From NCBI RefSeq assembly GCF_024171525.1, contig NZ_JALJZY010000009.1, positions 1 to 64,000 of the forward strand: 64,000 bases of DNA, written 5' to 3'. This document shows positions 41,287-50,470 of the stretch, one piece after another. The position numbers and the translations under genes are program-made. The DNA is from Neisseriaceae bacterium HSC-16F19 (GTDB lineage: Bacteria; Pseudomonadota; Gammaproteobacteria; Burkholderiales; Neisseriaceae). The notes under the pieces are model-generated. The model was not told the origin of the DNA, did no database searches, and saw nothing but the letters and a program-made list of their open reading frames with translations. Numbering within the stretch: the first letter of the stretch is position 1; every line of letters starts with the position of its first letter.

Positions 41287-43560
41287 TTACTTCGCCAATT
41301 CGGCGCGCAGTTTTTGGGTCACGTCCATCATCACTTCCAATTGCTCGAGGGTTTCTTTCCAGCCGCGGGTTTTCAGGCCGCAGTCGGGGTTGACCCACAG
41401 GCGCTCTACCGGTACCACTTCCATGGCTTTGCGCAGCAGTTTTTCCACTTCGGCGGCGGTCGGTACGCGCGGGCTGTGGATGTCGTACACACCCGGGCCG
41501 ATGTCGTTCGGATATTTGAAATCACCGAAGGCGGTCAGCAATTCCATGTCGGAACGCGAGGTTTCGATGGTGATTACGTCGGCATCCATGCTGGCGATGG
41601 CGGGCAGGATGTCGTTGAACTCGGAATAGCACATATGGGTGTGGATTTGGGTGCTGTCTTCGGCGCCGGTGGAGGAGAGGCGGAAGGCTTCGCAGGCCCA
41701 GGCCAGGTATTCGTCCCATTGCGCTTTTTTCAGCGGCATGGCTTCGCGGATGGCGGGCTCGTCGATCTGGATCACTTTGATGCCGGCTTTTTCCAAATCC
41801 AGCACTTCGTCGTTGAGCGCCAAGGCGATTTGTTTGGCCACCACGCTCAGGGGCACGTCGTCGCGCACGAAAGACCATTTGAACATGGTTACCGGGCCGG
41901 TGAGCATGCCTTTCATCGGGCGTTGGGTCAGGGTTTGCGCGTAGGCAGACCAGTAAACGGTCATCGGCTCGGGGCGGGATACGTCACCGAAGATGATGGG
42001 CGGTTTCACGCAGCGGCTGCCGTAGCTTTGTACCCAACCGAATTGGGTGAAGCAGTAACCGGCCAGTTGCTCGCCGAAGTATTCCACCATGTCGTTGCGC
42101 TCGGCTTCGCCGTGTACCGGCACATCCAGTTGCAGTTTTTCCTGCTCTTCCACACAGTAGGCGATTTCTTTTTTCATCGCGGCATCGTAATCGGCGGCGC
42201 TCAATTCGCCTTTCTTGAAGGCGGCACGGGCTTGGCGGATTTCGGCGGTTTGCGGGAAGGAGCCGATGGTGGTGGTGGGCAGTACCGGCAGCTTCATCCA
42301 AGCCTGCTGGGCTTTGATGCGCTCGGCAAAGGCGGATTTGCGTTGGTCGGCGCCGGCGGGCAGTTCGGCCACGCGTTTTTGTACCGCTTCGTTGTGGATT
42401 TTCTTGTTGGTGGCGCGGTCGGCGGCGGCGGCGTCAGAAGCGGCAATGGCTTCTTTCACGCTGTCTTTGCCGTGGGCCAGGGCTTGTTTGATCACGCCCA
42501 GTTCCACCAGTTTTTGCGCGGCAAAAGCCATCCAGGACTTGATTTCGCCGTCCAGTTTTTCTTCCACGGCCAAGTCTTGCGGGCTGTGCAGCAGCGAGCA
42601 GGAGGGGGCAATCCACAGATTGTTGCCCAGTTTGGCTTTCACCGGCTCCAAGGTGTCGATGACTTTGGAGAGGTTGGCACGCCATACGTTGCGGCCGTCT
42701 ACCAGGCCTACGGACAGGACTTTGTTTTCCGGCCAGGCGTCGGCAAACACGGCCAGTTGTTCCGGTGCGCGCACGCAGTCGATGTGCACGCCGTGTACCG
42801 GCAGGTTTTTCAGCAGGTTCAGGTGCTCGGCCACGGAAGCGAAGTAGGTGCCGATGATGATGCGGGTGCCGGTGATGGCCAGCTCTTTATAAGTGGGGGC
42901 AAAGGCGTCCAGCCAGGCTTGGTCGGCATCCACGGCCAGAATCGGCTCGTCGATTTGGATCCAGTCCACACCGGCGGTGGCCAGTTCGCGCAACAGTTGT
43001 TGGTAGGCGGGTACCAGTTTCGGCAGCAGGCTTAAGCGTTTGAAGCCTTCGTCTTTGGCTTTGCCCAGCCACAGCAGGGTGATGGGGCCGATGAGGGTCG
43101 GTTTGATGTCGTGGCCTTGGGCCTGGGCTTCTTTGATTTGTGCAATCAGGTTGGCGGCATTGACTTTGAATTCGGTGTCGGCATGCCATTCGGGCACGAT
43201 GTAGTGGTAGTTGGTATCAAACCACTTGGTCATTTCCATGGCGAACTGGGTGGCGTTGCCGCGGGCCAGTTGGAAGTATTCCGGCAGGGTCAGCTTGGCG
43301 GCGTCGAAACCGAAGCGTTTCGGAATCGCACCCAAGGTGCACAGCAAATCCAAAACATGGTCGTAGAAAGAGAAATCGCCCACGGGTACCAAATCGGCAC
43401 CGGCGGCTTTTTGGGCGGCCCAGTTCAGGCGGCGGATTTCGGCGGCTACTTCTTGCACTTCGGCTTCGGTTTTGGCGCCTTTCCAGAAGGCTTCAACGGC
43501 AAATTTCAGTTCGCGCTTCGCGCCGATGCGCGGATAGCCGGACAGATGGAAGGTGTTCAT
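41287..43560 (-). CDS. metE: Cobalamin-independent methionine synthase
   Basis: A 757-residue enzyme that transfers a methyl group from methyltetrahydropteroyl-triglutamate to homocysteine. The N-terminal half starts MNTFHLSGYPRIGAKRELKF. The C-terminal catalytic barrel carries zinc ligands in THMCYSEFND (His, Cys) and NPDCGLKTRGW (Cys). PVLPTTTIGSFPQT marks the second domain. It stands alone with a long AT-rich leader, probably its regulated promoter. Confidence 0.95.
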   Translation of the reverse strand: MNTFHLSGYPRIGAKRELKFAVEAFWKGAKTEAEVQEVAAEIRRLNWAAQKAAGADLVPVGDFSFYDHVLDLLCTLGAIPKRFGFDAAKLTLPEYFQLARGNATQFAMEMTKWFDTNYHYIVPEWHADTEFKVNAANLIAQIKEAQAQGHDIKPTLIGPITLLWLGKAKDEGFKRLSLLPKLVPAYQQLLRELATAGVDWIQIDEPILAVDADQAWLDAFAPTYKELAITGTRIIIGTYFASVAEHLNLLKNLPVHGVHIDCVRAPEQLAVFADAWPENKVLSVGLVDGRNVWRANLSKVIDTLEPVKAKLGNNLWIAPSCSLLHSPQDLAVEEKLDGEIKSWMAFAAQKLVELGVIKQALAHGKDSVKEAIAASDAAAADRATNKKIHNEAVQKRVAELPAGADQRKSAFAERIKAQQAWMKLPVLPTTTIGSFPQTAEIRQARAAFKKGELSAADYDAAMKKEIAYCVEEQEKLQLDVPVHGEAERNDMVEYFGEQLAGYCFTQFGWVQSYGSRCVKPPIIFGDVSRPEPMTVYWSAYAQTLTQRPMKGMLTGPVTMFKWSFVRDDVPLSVVAKQIALALNDEVLDLEKAGIKVIQIDEPAIREAMPLKKAQWDEYLAWACEAFRLSSTGAEDSTQIHTHMCYSEFNDILPAIASMDADVITIETSRSDMELLTAFGDFKYPNDIGPGVYDIHSPRVPTAAEVEKLLRKAMEVVPVERLWVNPDCGLKTRGWKETLEQLEVMMDVTQKLRAELAK

Positions 43561-44131
43561 GGGTTACTCCATTAGCAATGAAAGTGGATGGGTACAAAAT
43601 TGCAGGCTCGCAGTGTGCAACATGCAGGGCAGGGCGGCAAGCGATTAATTTTGCTGTGCAGTATGAATTTAATTAATGATTAAGTATTTTCAGGATATAT
43701 GGGGTTATGAGGCGGAAAAAGATTGATTTGTTAAGGTTTAAAATGCTTTTTCAGGCTACCTGAAAAGCAGTATTTATGAAAATTGATACTGCTTCGGCGT
43801 ATGCTTGCAGCTCGGCTCTCCGAGCCGACAAAACAAACATATAGTCGAATAACACAGAACGAGACAAGGCAGCAAAAGAGCCGCGAGCGCAGCGAAGTCC
43901 CGTGGGACAGACAGTACGGATAGTACGGAACAGATTTTGTTGCCGCTTTAGCGGCTTACAAAATCGTTCTCTTCGAGCCGAGCGCAGCAACGCCGTATCG
44001 TTCTTATTTTAAATGACTATAAAGTCGGCTCGGAGAACCGACCTACACCTTCCGGAACCGACAAAACGGGCGGGTGTAAAACCCGCCCTATACAGCTGCC
44101 TGAAAACGGTTTTGCCAGAATTCCGCTGCCT
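43561..44131. other. 571-bp gap: metE leader plus repeats
   Basis: 43561-43740 is AT-rich (for example TTAATTTTGCTGTGCAG, then TTTAATTAATGATTAAG) and should hold the metE promoter; I see no certain regulator site. The rest holds a GCTCGGCTCTCCGAGCC palindrome, a Correia-like element (43840-44021) and uptake sequences. No gene is supported. Confidence 0.65.
43840..44021 (+). mobile_element. Correia-like element, long form
   Basis: 182 bp from TATAGTCGAATAACACAGAA to TTCTTATTTTAAATGACTATA-type end. It has both the CGCGAGCGCAGCGAAGTCCC insert and the internal block with GTTGCCGCTTTAGCGGC and CGTTCTCTTCGAG found in long Correia elements. It separates two GTCGGCTCGGAG palindrome halves. Confidence 0.85.
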
Positions 44132-46540
44132 TTAAGCATCAATATTCTGCGCCACCAACGCATTGGTTTCGATAAAGGCGCGGCGCGGCTCTACGTCGTC
44201 GCCCATCAGCGTCACAAACACCTGGTCGGCGGCGATGGCGTCTTCGATGCGCACTTTCAAGAGGCGGCGCACTTGCGGGTCCATGGTGGTTTCCCACAGC
44301 TGCTCCGGGTTCATCTCGCCCAAGCCTTTGTAGCGTTGGATGGACATGCCTTTTTGCGCTGCCACCAGCAAATGGTCCAGCGCTTCGTCGAAATGCTGCA
44401 CCGGGGTGCGCTGCTCGCCTTTGACCAATTCGCTGCCTTCCACTACCAAGCCTTTAAGCTGGGCAGCGGTTTGGCGCAGGGTTTGGCAGGCTTTGCTGTC
44501 GGCAAATTTCTGATCCAGATAGCTGACCGCCACATTGCCGTGCAGTTTGCGGGTGATTTTAATCAGCCGCTGTTCGTCCTGTTGCACCGCTTCCAGCGTG
44601 ACATCGGCATTGCGGATGTGGGCGCTGATGGCGGCAATGGCCGCGGCCACGGCTGCGTCGCTGCCGAAATCCAGGTCCACATCGGCATCCACCAGCGCAT
44701 GCAGCACGGCGGTGTCGATAAAGCGGCTTTCACGTTCGATGACATTGCGCGCCAACAGGTATTGGCGGGCAACGGCGGCCAGTTCTTCGCCTTCAACCAC
44801 GCGGCTGCCGGACACAATCTGCGCCTTGTCCAAAGCCAGACCCAAGAGCCACTGGTCTTTTTCCATTTCGTCTTTCAGGTAGCGTTCCTGTTTGCCGTAT
44901 TTGGCTTTGTAGAGCGGCGGCTGGGCAATATAGATGTGGCCGCGCTCCACCAGTTCCGGCATTTGGCGGTAGAAGAAGGTGAGCAGCAGGGTGCGGATGT
45001 GGGCGCCGTCCACGTCGGCATCGGTCATGATGATGATGCGGTGGTAGCGCAGTTTGTCGGGGTTGTATTCGTCTTTGCCGATGCCCGCGCCCAGGGCGGT
45101 AATCAGGGTGGCCACTTCCTGGCTGGCGAGCATTTTTTCAAAACGCGCTTTTTCCACGTTCAAAATCTTGCCCTTGAGCGGCAAAATGGCTTGGAATTTG
45201 CGGTCGCGGCCCTGCTTGGCGGAACCGCCGGCGGAATCGCCCTCCACCAGATAGAGTTCGGACAAGGCCGGGTCTTTTTCCTGGCAGTCGGCCAGCTTGC
45301 CGGGCAGGCCCAAGCCGTCCATCACGCCTTTGCGGCGGGTGATTTCGCGGGCCTTGCGCGCGGCTTCGCGGGCGCGGGCGGCTTCGACGATTTTGCCGGT
45401 GATGATTTTGGCTTCGTTGGGGTTTTCTTCCAAAAAGTCGTTCAGCGCCTGGCTGATGACTTCGTTGACCACCGGGCCGATTTCGCTGGACACCAGCTTG
45501 TCTTTGGTTTGCGAAGAAAATTTGGGGTCGGGCAGTTTCACCGACAGCACGCAGGTCAGACCCTCGCGCATATCGTCGCCGCTGGTATCGACCTTGGCTT
45601 TTTTGGCCACTTCATTGGCTTCGATATAGCCGTTGATGGTGCGGGTCATCACCTGGCGCAGCGCGGTCAGATGGGTGCCGCCGTCGCGCTGGGGAATGTT
45701 GTTGGTGAAGCACTGCACGCTTTCCTGATAGCTGTCGTTCCACTGCATGGCGCATTCGACGGTCATGCCGTCTTTTTCGCCCAAGGCATAGAAGATTTTT
45801 TCGTGCAGCGCGGTTTTGTTGCGGTTCATGTATTGCACAAAACCGGATACGCCGCCGGAAAAAGCGAAGTTTTCGTGACGGCCGTCGCGCTTGTCGGTCA
45901 GTTCGATGCCGACGCCGTTGTTCAGGAAAGACAATTCGCGGATGCGTTTGGCCAGGATTTCAAAATGGTATTCCACCAGGCCGAAGGTCTCTTCGCTGGC
46001 GAGAAACTGCACGCGGGTGCCGTGTTTGTCGGCCGGGGCGTCGCCCACCACCGCCAAAGGCGCCACCGCATCGCCGCGGCGGAATTCCACGAAATGCTCT
46101 TTGCCGTCGCGCCAAATGGTCAGGCGCAGCCAGTCGGAGAGCGCATTGACCACCGACACGCCTACGCCGTGCAGGCCGCCGGAAATTTTGTAGTTGTTGT
46201 TGTCGAATTTGCCGCCGGCGTGCAGCACGGTCATGATGACTTCGGCAGCGGAGCGGCCCTCTTTGGGATGGATGCCGGTGGGAATGCCGCGGCCGTTGTC
46301 TTCGATGGTGATGGAATTGTCGGCATTGATGGCCACGGTGATGGTGTCGCAATGTCCGGCCAGCGCTTCGTCGATGGCATTGTCCAAAACCTCAAACACC
46401 ATGTGGTGCAGGCCGGAGCCGTCCTGGGTGTCGCCGATATACATGCCGGGGCGTTTGCGTACGGCTTCCAAACCTTCCAATACTTGAATACTGTCGGCGC
46501 CGTATTCGGCTGCTGCTTTGGGGGTGTTTTGTTCGGTCAT
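44132..46540 (-). CDS. gyrB: DNA gyrase subunit B
   Basis: An 802-residue ATPase subunit starting at ATG 46540 (MTEQNTPKAAAEYGADSIQV). GHKL ATPase motifs: VLDNAIDEALAG, EDNGRGIPTGIH and GGLHGVGVSVVNALS. The TOPRIM domain has LVEGDSAGGSAKQGRDR and DADVDGAHIRTLLL. It introduces negative supercoils with GyrA. The ribosome-binding site is weak. The longer upstream reading frame is non-coding. A terminator-like DUS hairpin lies upstream, not downstream. Confidence 0.96.
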   Translation of the reverse strand: MTEQNTPKAAAEYGADSIQVLEGLEAVRKRPGMYIGDTQDGSGLHHMVFEVLDNAIDEALAGHCDTITVAINADNSITIEDNGRGIPTGIHPKEGRSAAEVIMTVLHAGGKFDNNNYKISGGLHGVGVSVVNALSDWLRLTIWRDGKEHFVEFRRGDAVAPLAVVGDAPADKHGTRVQFLASEETFGLVEYHFEILAKRIRELSFLNNGVGIELTDKRDGRHENFAFSGGVSGFVQYMNRNKTALHEKIFYALGEKDGMTVECAMQWNDSYQESVQCFTNNIPQRDGGTHLTALRQVMTRTINGYIEANEVAKKAKVDTSGDDMREGLTCVLSVKLPDPKFSSQTKDKLVSSEIGPVVNEVISQALNDFLEENPNEAKIITGKIVEAARAREAARKAREITRRKGVMDGLGLPGKLADCQEKDPALSELYLVEGDSAGGSAKQGRDRKFQAILPLKGKILNVEKARFEKMLASQEVATLITALGAGIGKDEYNPDKLRYHRIIIMTDADVDGAHIRTLLLTFFYRQMPELVERGHIYIAQPPLYKAKYGKQERYLKDEMEKDQWLLGLALDKAQIVSGSRVVEGEELAAVARQYLLARNVIERESRFIDTAVLHALVDADVDLDFGSDAAVAAAIAAISAHIRNADVTLEAVQQDEQRLIKITRKLHGNVAVSYLDQKFADSKACQTLRQTAAQLKGLVVEGSELVKGEQRTPVQHFDEALDHLLVAAQKGMSIQRYKGLGEMNPEQLWETTMDPQVRRLLKVRIEDAIAADQVFVTLMGDDVEPRRAFIETNALVAQNIDA

Positions 46541-46654
46541 GGGCTTTATCTTAAATACACAATACGGCCGCACAAGCTGCGCGGAAAAACAGCGCATTAT
46601 ACCCGATTTTGCCCGGCTTTTCATGCCCGCCGGATGGGGCGGCGGCGCACGGAA

Positions 46655-46696
46655 AAGGCTGCCTGAAAAGTGTGCTTGCGCTTTTCAGGCAGCCTT
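46655..46696. terminator. DUS inverted-repeat hairpin
   Basis: AAGGCTGCCTGAAAAG/CTTTTCAGGCAGCCTT with a 10-nt loop. Confidence 0.55.
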
Positions 46697-46729
46697 GGGT
46701 ACACATGGCTTGCGTAGGTCGGATACTTG

Positions 46730-46912
46730 TATAGTCATTTAAAATAAGAACGATACGGCGTTGCTGCGCCCGGCTCGAAGAGAACGATTTTGTAAGCCGC
46801 TAAAGCGGCAACAAAATCTGTTCCGTACTATCTGTACTGTCTGTCCCGCGGGACTTCGCTGCGCTCGCGGCTTTTTTGCTGCCTTGTCTCGTTTTTATTT
46901 TATTCGACTATA
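46730..46912 (-). mobile_element. Correia-like element, long form, in a known target
   Basis: 183 bp including the flanking TA at each end. TATAGTCATTTAAAATAAGA to TTTTATTTTATTCGACTATA; it carries the internal AGAGAACGATTTTGTAAGCC block and the GC-rich insert. It splits the palindrome CGGATACTTG-TA-TCCGAC, which is intact at 17005-17020. Confidence 0.9.
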
Positions 46913-47032
46913 TCCGACAAAATGCCAAGGTTTCAGCCAAACGGAGTTTATGTCGGATACAAGCCGTAGGTCGGGCACGGGTGCCCGGCCTTGCTTGGCC
47001 TGGTTGGATTTTGTCGGGCATAAATGCCCGAC

Positions 47033-47905
47033 CTACGCGGGTTGGTTTAAGGCGCTGCGCTCGGTCACGGCAATCAGAATACCCTGCTGCCACAAGGCTT
47101 GCTGTACCCGCAGCAGCTCGGTGCTGTCCACTTCCCAAGCAGCGCCCCAGTCATACGTTGTCAGCACACCGTTTTTCGGATTGGCCTTAATCCATTCCGC
47201 CAGACTGGTGCCGCCCACCCGCAGGGCCAAATGGGCGGGGCTGAGCAGGTTGAAACCGTAAACATGGCGCAGATAGCCCTGCAAATGCAGCTTGGGCGCC
47301 TGTTGCAATTCTTCCATGCTGAAGGGCTGCCACGGCGGCTCGGTGCCGTAATAGCTTTGGTACCAGGGCTTGCCATATTCTTTAAACAGGTTGATGGTAT
47401 AGGGCGATACCGCATAGGCATTCACGCCCCACAGCTCCCGACAGGTGCCGAAATAATCGTGGCCGTAGAAGGGGCCGCCGGTGATGCCCAAGGTTTGGGC
47501 GGCGGTGAGTATGCCGTGCTTGAATTCGGCATAAGCCATCAAATCGGCCGCCACTTTAAACACCAAGGTTTTTTCGGTCTGATAATTGTCCCAAGTCAGT
47601 TCCAGAAACGCATCTCCGGGGTGTTTGACGTAATAAGCAGTATAAATACAGACAGTCTGGTCGTGGATGGCGATGTCGGGAATATCACCGGCCTTGAGCT
47701 TGGTTTTGCCGACGGTAATGTCGCTGGCATCCGGATTGACCACATAGGCGGCACTGATTTCGGCTGTGGGAAACAGGGTGCGAAAGAGCGCAATCAAGTC
47801 GGCGAACGTCAGCGGCTTGTGCTCGGTAAAGTACAGCGCCCCGCCGTAAAACCATTCGTTATAAGTCGGGTTTTTGAATTTTTTCTTAAGGTCTGTAAAG
47901 TCCAT
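47033..47905 (-). CDS. Conserved-looking protein of unknown function
   Basis: A 290-residue soluble protein from ATG 47905 (MDFTDLKKKFKNPTYNEWFY). I recognise no domain. It is rich in aromatic residues, with notable pieces ITGGPFYGHDYFGTCRELWG and YDWGAAWEVDSTELL. There is no signal peptide or membrane segment. It is followed on the same strand, after an 88-bp-plus gap, by nothing but repeats; upstream lies a DUS pair. Confidence 0.7.
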   Translation of the reverse strand: MDFTDLKKKFKNPTYNEWFYGGALYFTEHKPLTFADLIALFRTLFPTAEISAAYVVNPDASDITVGKTKLKAGDIPDIAIHDQTVCIYTAYYVKHPGDAFLELTWDNYQTEKTLVFKVAADLMAYAEFKHGILTAAQTLGITGGPFYGHDYFGTCRELWGVNAYAVSPYTINLFKEYGKPWYQSYYGTEPPWQPFSMEELQQAPKLHLQGYLRHVYGFNLLSPAHLALRVGGTSLAEWIKANPKNGVLTTYDWGAAWEVDSTELLRVQQALWQQGILIAVTERSALNQPA

Positions 47906-47954
47906 GATGCGTCTCTTGCACAGAAAAACATCCGCCGTACCAGACAAAACCGTT

Positions 47955-47982
47955 TTCAGGCAGCCTGCATAGGCTGCCTGAA
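47955..47982. terminator. Back-to-back DUS palindrome
   Basis: TTCAGGCAGCCT and AGGCTGCCTGAA separated by GCAT, downstream of the 48045 gene. Confidence 0.55.
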
Positions 47983-48044
47983 ACCATCACCGCTGTCTTG
48001 AGAAAGCCGTAGGTCGGCTCGGAGAGCCGACCTACTTATATTGA

Positions 48045-48584
48045 TTAACGCGCCTTATCCGGCAGCGCTTTTTTGTGCAGCAGTTTGCCGTCTTTTAAAC
48101 GCACGGTGTAGCGGTAGGGTTTGCCGGCATAATTGCCGCGGCTGCCCAATTCCTGCGAATCAATCACCAGCACGCCGCCGGGTTTGGCTTGTACCGCAGA
48201 AACAAAACGGCTGTTGAAGCCGGGGGCGGTGCGTTGCAGCGGAGAAAACAGGTCTTCAGCACCGACACGCCAGCGCCCCTTGTTTTTTACTACTTCTGTG
48301 AGGCGGAAATGGGCGGTGCCGGAGCCGCGGTTGCAGGCTGCGGAGCCGACTTCGCCTTCAATTCTGTCGCCGTCTACCAGAAACCACACCGCATAACGCT
48401 CGGGCGCCAGTTGCAGCACTTGTTCGGCAGTGGCGGTTTCCACATCGCAATACCCTTTCATGGCATGGCTGTGTGCAGCTTTGATAACCTGGCGGGCGGT
48501 ATCGGCACTCACTGTGTTTTGTGCGTGTACGGGCAGCGCCAAGCCGGCGGCCAAGGCGGCAAGTCCCAAAAGTTTGCATTGCAT
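48045..48584 (-). CDS. Secreted protein of unknown function
   Basis: A 179-residue protein with a signal peptide (MQCKLLGLAALAAGLALPVHA, 1-21). The mature part contains two cysteines (GYCDVETA, SAACNRGSG) that may be disulfide-linked, and a C-terminal half with alternating strands (GGVLVIDSQELGSRGNYAGK). No family is recognised. Lone gene with a GGAG-type leader. Confidence 0.65.
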   Translation of the reverse strand: MQCKLLGLAALAAGLALPVHAQNTVSADTARQVIKAAHSHAMKGYCDVETATAEQVLQLAPERYAVWFLVDGDRIEGEVGSAACNRGSGTAHFRLTEVVKNKGRWRVGAEDLFSPLQRTAPGFNSRFVSAVQAKPGGVLVIDSQELGSRGNYAGKPYRYTVRLKDGKLLHKKALPDKAR

Positions 48585-48689
48585 ATCGGTTCTCCTGTGC
48601 GGGTGGGTGAAACATGTGCCGCATCATAAAAGCATTGCCGTGTGCATACTGTCGGGTTTACCTGTTTTTACCGCCTGGTAGAAGCAACA

Positions 48690-48729
48690 AGGCTGCCTGA
48701 AAAGCGAAAACACACTTTTCAGGCAGCCT
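48690..48729. terminator. DUS inverted-repeat terminator after slam
   Basis: AAGGCTGCCTGAAAAG pairs with CTTTTCAGGCAGCCT just past the stop codon of the Slam gene. Confidence 0.75.
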
Positions 48730-48745
48730 GAACAGCCAACAAACG

Positions 48746-50161
48746 CTAAAACTGTTTCCCCACTTCGATAAAGATCCGGTTTTTGCGGTTGCGGTGCAGC
48801 ATATGGTTGCTGCTTTGGTAGGAACTGCTCCAAGCCAGTTTGGGCATCAGCCCTTTCCATTGCCATTTGCGGTTGCCCACCGATGCATAGCCCCAGTATT
48901 CCCGGTCGCGGCGCGGTACATCCAAGAACCAGTCGGGTGCCCGATAACGGCGCTGTGCCGTACCCAGTTGCAGTGTGCCCTCCCAGCCCGATGCCGTGAT
49001 TCGCTGCCATCCGGCGCGCAGGCCGATGCGCCGGTAGGCCGCACTGGGGTCGCGGGCGGATTCGCGGCTGTAATCCATGCCCAGCAGCCAGTTTTGCTGC
49101 GGTGAAGAGCGGTAGGATACGGTGGCCGACGTCAGCAGGCTGCCGCCGTCGAGAAAGGTGCGGGTGTCGTGCTCTTTGTGGCCATACTGCACTGCGGTGC
49201 GCAGCGTCCATTTCGGGTTCAGCACGCGGTTGTAACGGATTTGCGCACCGTAGTGTTGCGAATAGGGGCGGGTGCCGAACCAGCGGCGCTCGTAGAAGGG
49301 CAGCAGCTGCCATTCCTGCCTGGCGGTGCGGTAGGTCGGGCCGGTTTGGCTGCGGACAATCAAATCGTCGTAGTCGTGGTTGTCCCAGAAAAAGCGGCCG
49401 GACACCTGGGCGGAAGCGTGCCATGCCCAATGGCCTGCCAAAGGTGTGGTTTTGGCGGCAGAAAATCCGTAGGCCAAGCCGTGGGCGCTTTGGCGTTCGG
49501 GAAAGCGCCAGGTGCCGGTGGGGGTATGCAGCACACTTTGCTGCGGTGCCTGGTTGATATTGTCGTCCTGCTCGTATTGCACATTGGCCGCAAACTGCCA
49601 TTTTTGCTGTTGTGCCAAAGCCAGGTCGAAGCGGTTTAGCAAGGTATTCACCGCTGCGGGCAGATCCGGCTGCTGCCGCAGTGTTTCGATTTCTGCGGCG
49701 GCTTCGCGGTTGCGGCGGTTGTGGAGCAAGACCTGAACCAGATCCAGACGCACGGGTGCCAAATGCGGGTGTTCGGCCAAAAGGCGGCGGTAAATGCGTT
49801 CGGCCTCGTGCAGGCGGCCGTCGGCGGTATGCAGCCGGGCTTGGGCATAACCCAGCAAAATCGGCTCGGGATCCGGCAGTTGCCGGTAGAGCGGCAGCAG
49901 CAGGCGGATGGCCTGTGTGTCGCGCAGCAAGATGGCGGAATCCAGGGCGCGGCGCAGCAGTGCCGGCTGTTGCAGCAGTTCGGCGCTGCTCATCTCCGGT
50001 ATGGCGGCGGCGGGCGCGGCTTCCGCTTCCGGCAGCGGCGGCGGTGCTTGGGGTGTGTCGGTGAGGTCAAAGCGTGCTTCCGGCTCCGGCGGCAGCGCCA
50101 CGGTTTGGGCGGCGGCGGAAGCGGCGGTTACGGCAGCGGCAAACAAAAACAAACGCATCAT
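48746..50161 (-). CDS. Surface lipoprotein assembly modifier (Slam)
   Basis: I start at ATG 50161 (MMRLFLFAAAVTAASAAAQT), giving 471 residues. A signal peptide is followed by a proline/alanine-rich stretch, a TPR-like N-terminal domain (about 55-175, with RLHEAERIYRRLLAEHPHLAPV) and a C-terminal outer-membrane barrel of about 290 residues (VQYEQDDNINQAP onward) ending in Phe. This is the two-domain plan of Slam proteins, which move lipoproteins to the cell surface. Its upstream neighbour is a surface-type lipoprotein, the probable client. Confidence 0.88.
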   Translation of the reverse strand: MMRLFLFAAAVTAASAAAQTVALPPEPEARFDLTDTPQAPPPLPEAEAAPAAAIPEMSSAELLQQPALLRRALDSAILLRDTQAIRLLLPLYRQLPDPEPILLGYAQARLHTADGRLHEAERIYRRLLAEHPHLAPVRLDLVQVLLHNRRNREAAAEIETLRQQPDLPAAVNTLLNRFDLALAQQQKWQFAANVQYEQDDNINQAPQQSVLHTPTGTWRFPERQSAHGLAYGFSAAKTTPLAGHWAWHASAQVSGRFFWDNHDYDDLIVRSQTGPTYRTARQEWQLLPFYERRWFGTRPYSQHYGAQIRYNRVLNPKWTLRTAVQYGHKEHDTRTFLDGGSLLTSATVSYRSSPQQNWLLGMDYSRESARDPSAAYRRIGLRAGWQRITASGWEGTLQLGTAQRRYRAPDWFLDVPRRDREYWGYASVGNRKWQWKGLMPKLAWSSSYQSSNHMLHRNRKNRIFIEVGKQF

Positions 50162-50187
50162 CGGCAGACCTTTCCAAATCAGGCAGG

Positions 50188-50390
50188 TATAGTCATTTAA
50201 CACAGAACGATACGGCGTTGCTGTCCCACAGGGACTTCCTATGGTCGCGCCAAGCTCGCAGAGAACGATTTTGTAAGCCGCTCAAGCGGCAACAAAAATC
50301 AGTTCCGTACTATCTGTACTGTCTGTCCCGCGGGACTTCGCTGCGCTCGCGGCTGTTTGCTGCCTTATCTCGTTCTGTGTTATTCGACTA
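50188..50390 (-). mobile_element. Correia-like element upstream of slam
   Basis: About 203 bp, the longest copy: TATAGTCATTTAACACAGAA to TGTGTTATTCGACTA. It has the internal block (GAGAACGATTTTGTAAGCCG) and two GC-rich inserts. Its edge is 27 bp from the slam start codon, and a terminator separates it from the lipoprotein gene, so it probably carries the slam promoter. Confidence 0.82.
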
Positions 50391-50404
50391 TTATGTGCGG
50401 GGGC

Positions 50405-50435
50405 AAAAACACCGGCCCGAAAGCACGGGCCGGTG
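50405..50435 (-). terminator. Terminator of the lipoprotein gene
   Basis: Stem CACCGGCCCG/CGGGCCGGTG followed, on the minus strand, by TTTTT. It lies between the lipoprotein gene and slam. Confidence 0.85.
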
Positions 50436-50470
50436 CGGCTTGGGCGTCCGGCAGATGCCGCATGGCGGGC

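Larger units (their letters stand above)
46541..47032. other. 492-bp gap: gyrB promoter region and repeats
   Basis: It contains the gyrB leader, a DUS hairpin (46655-46696), a Correia-like element (46730-46912) and a run of GTCGGGCATAAATGCCCGAC-type palindromes (about 46950-47038). No gene is supported. Confidence 0.7.

Noticed and set aside
43561..43740. Riboswitch in the metE leader
   Set aside because: I could not find SAM-riboswitch or cobalamin-riboswitch core motifs; the leader is simply AT-rich.
44273..46666. A 797-codon open frame on the plus strand opposite gyrB
   Set aside because: It is an artefact of G+C-rich codon bias; gyrB is complete on the other strand.
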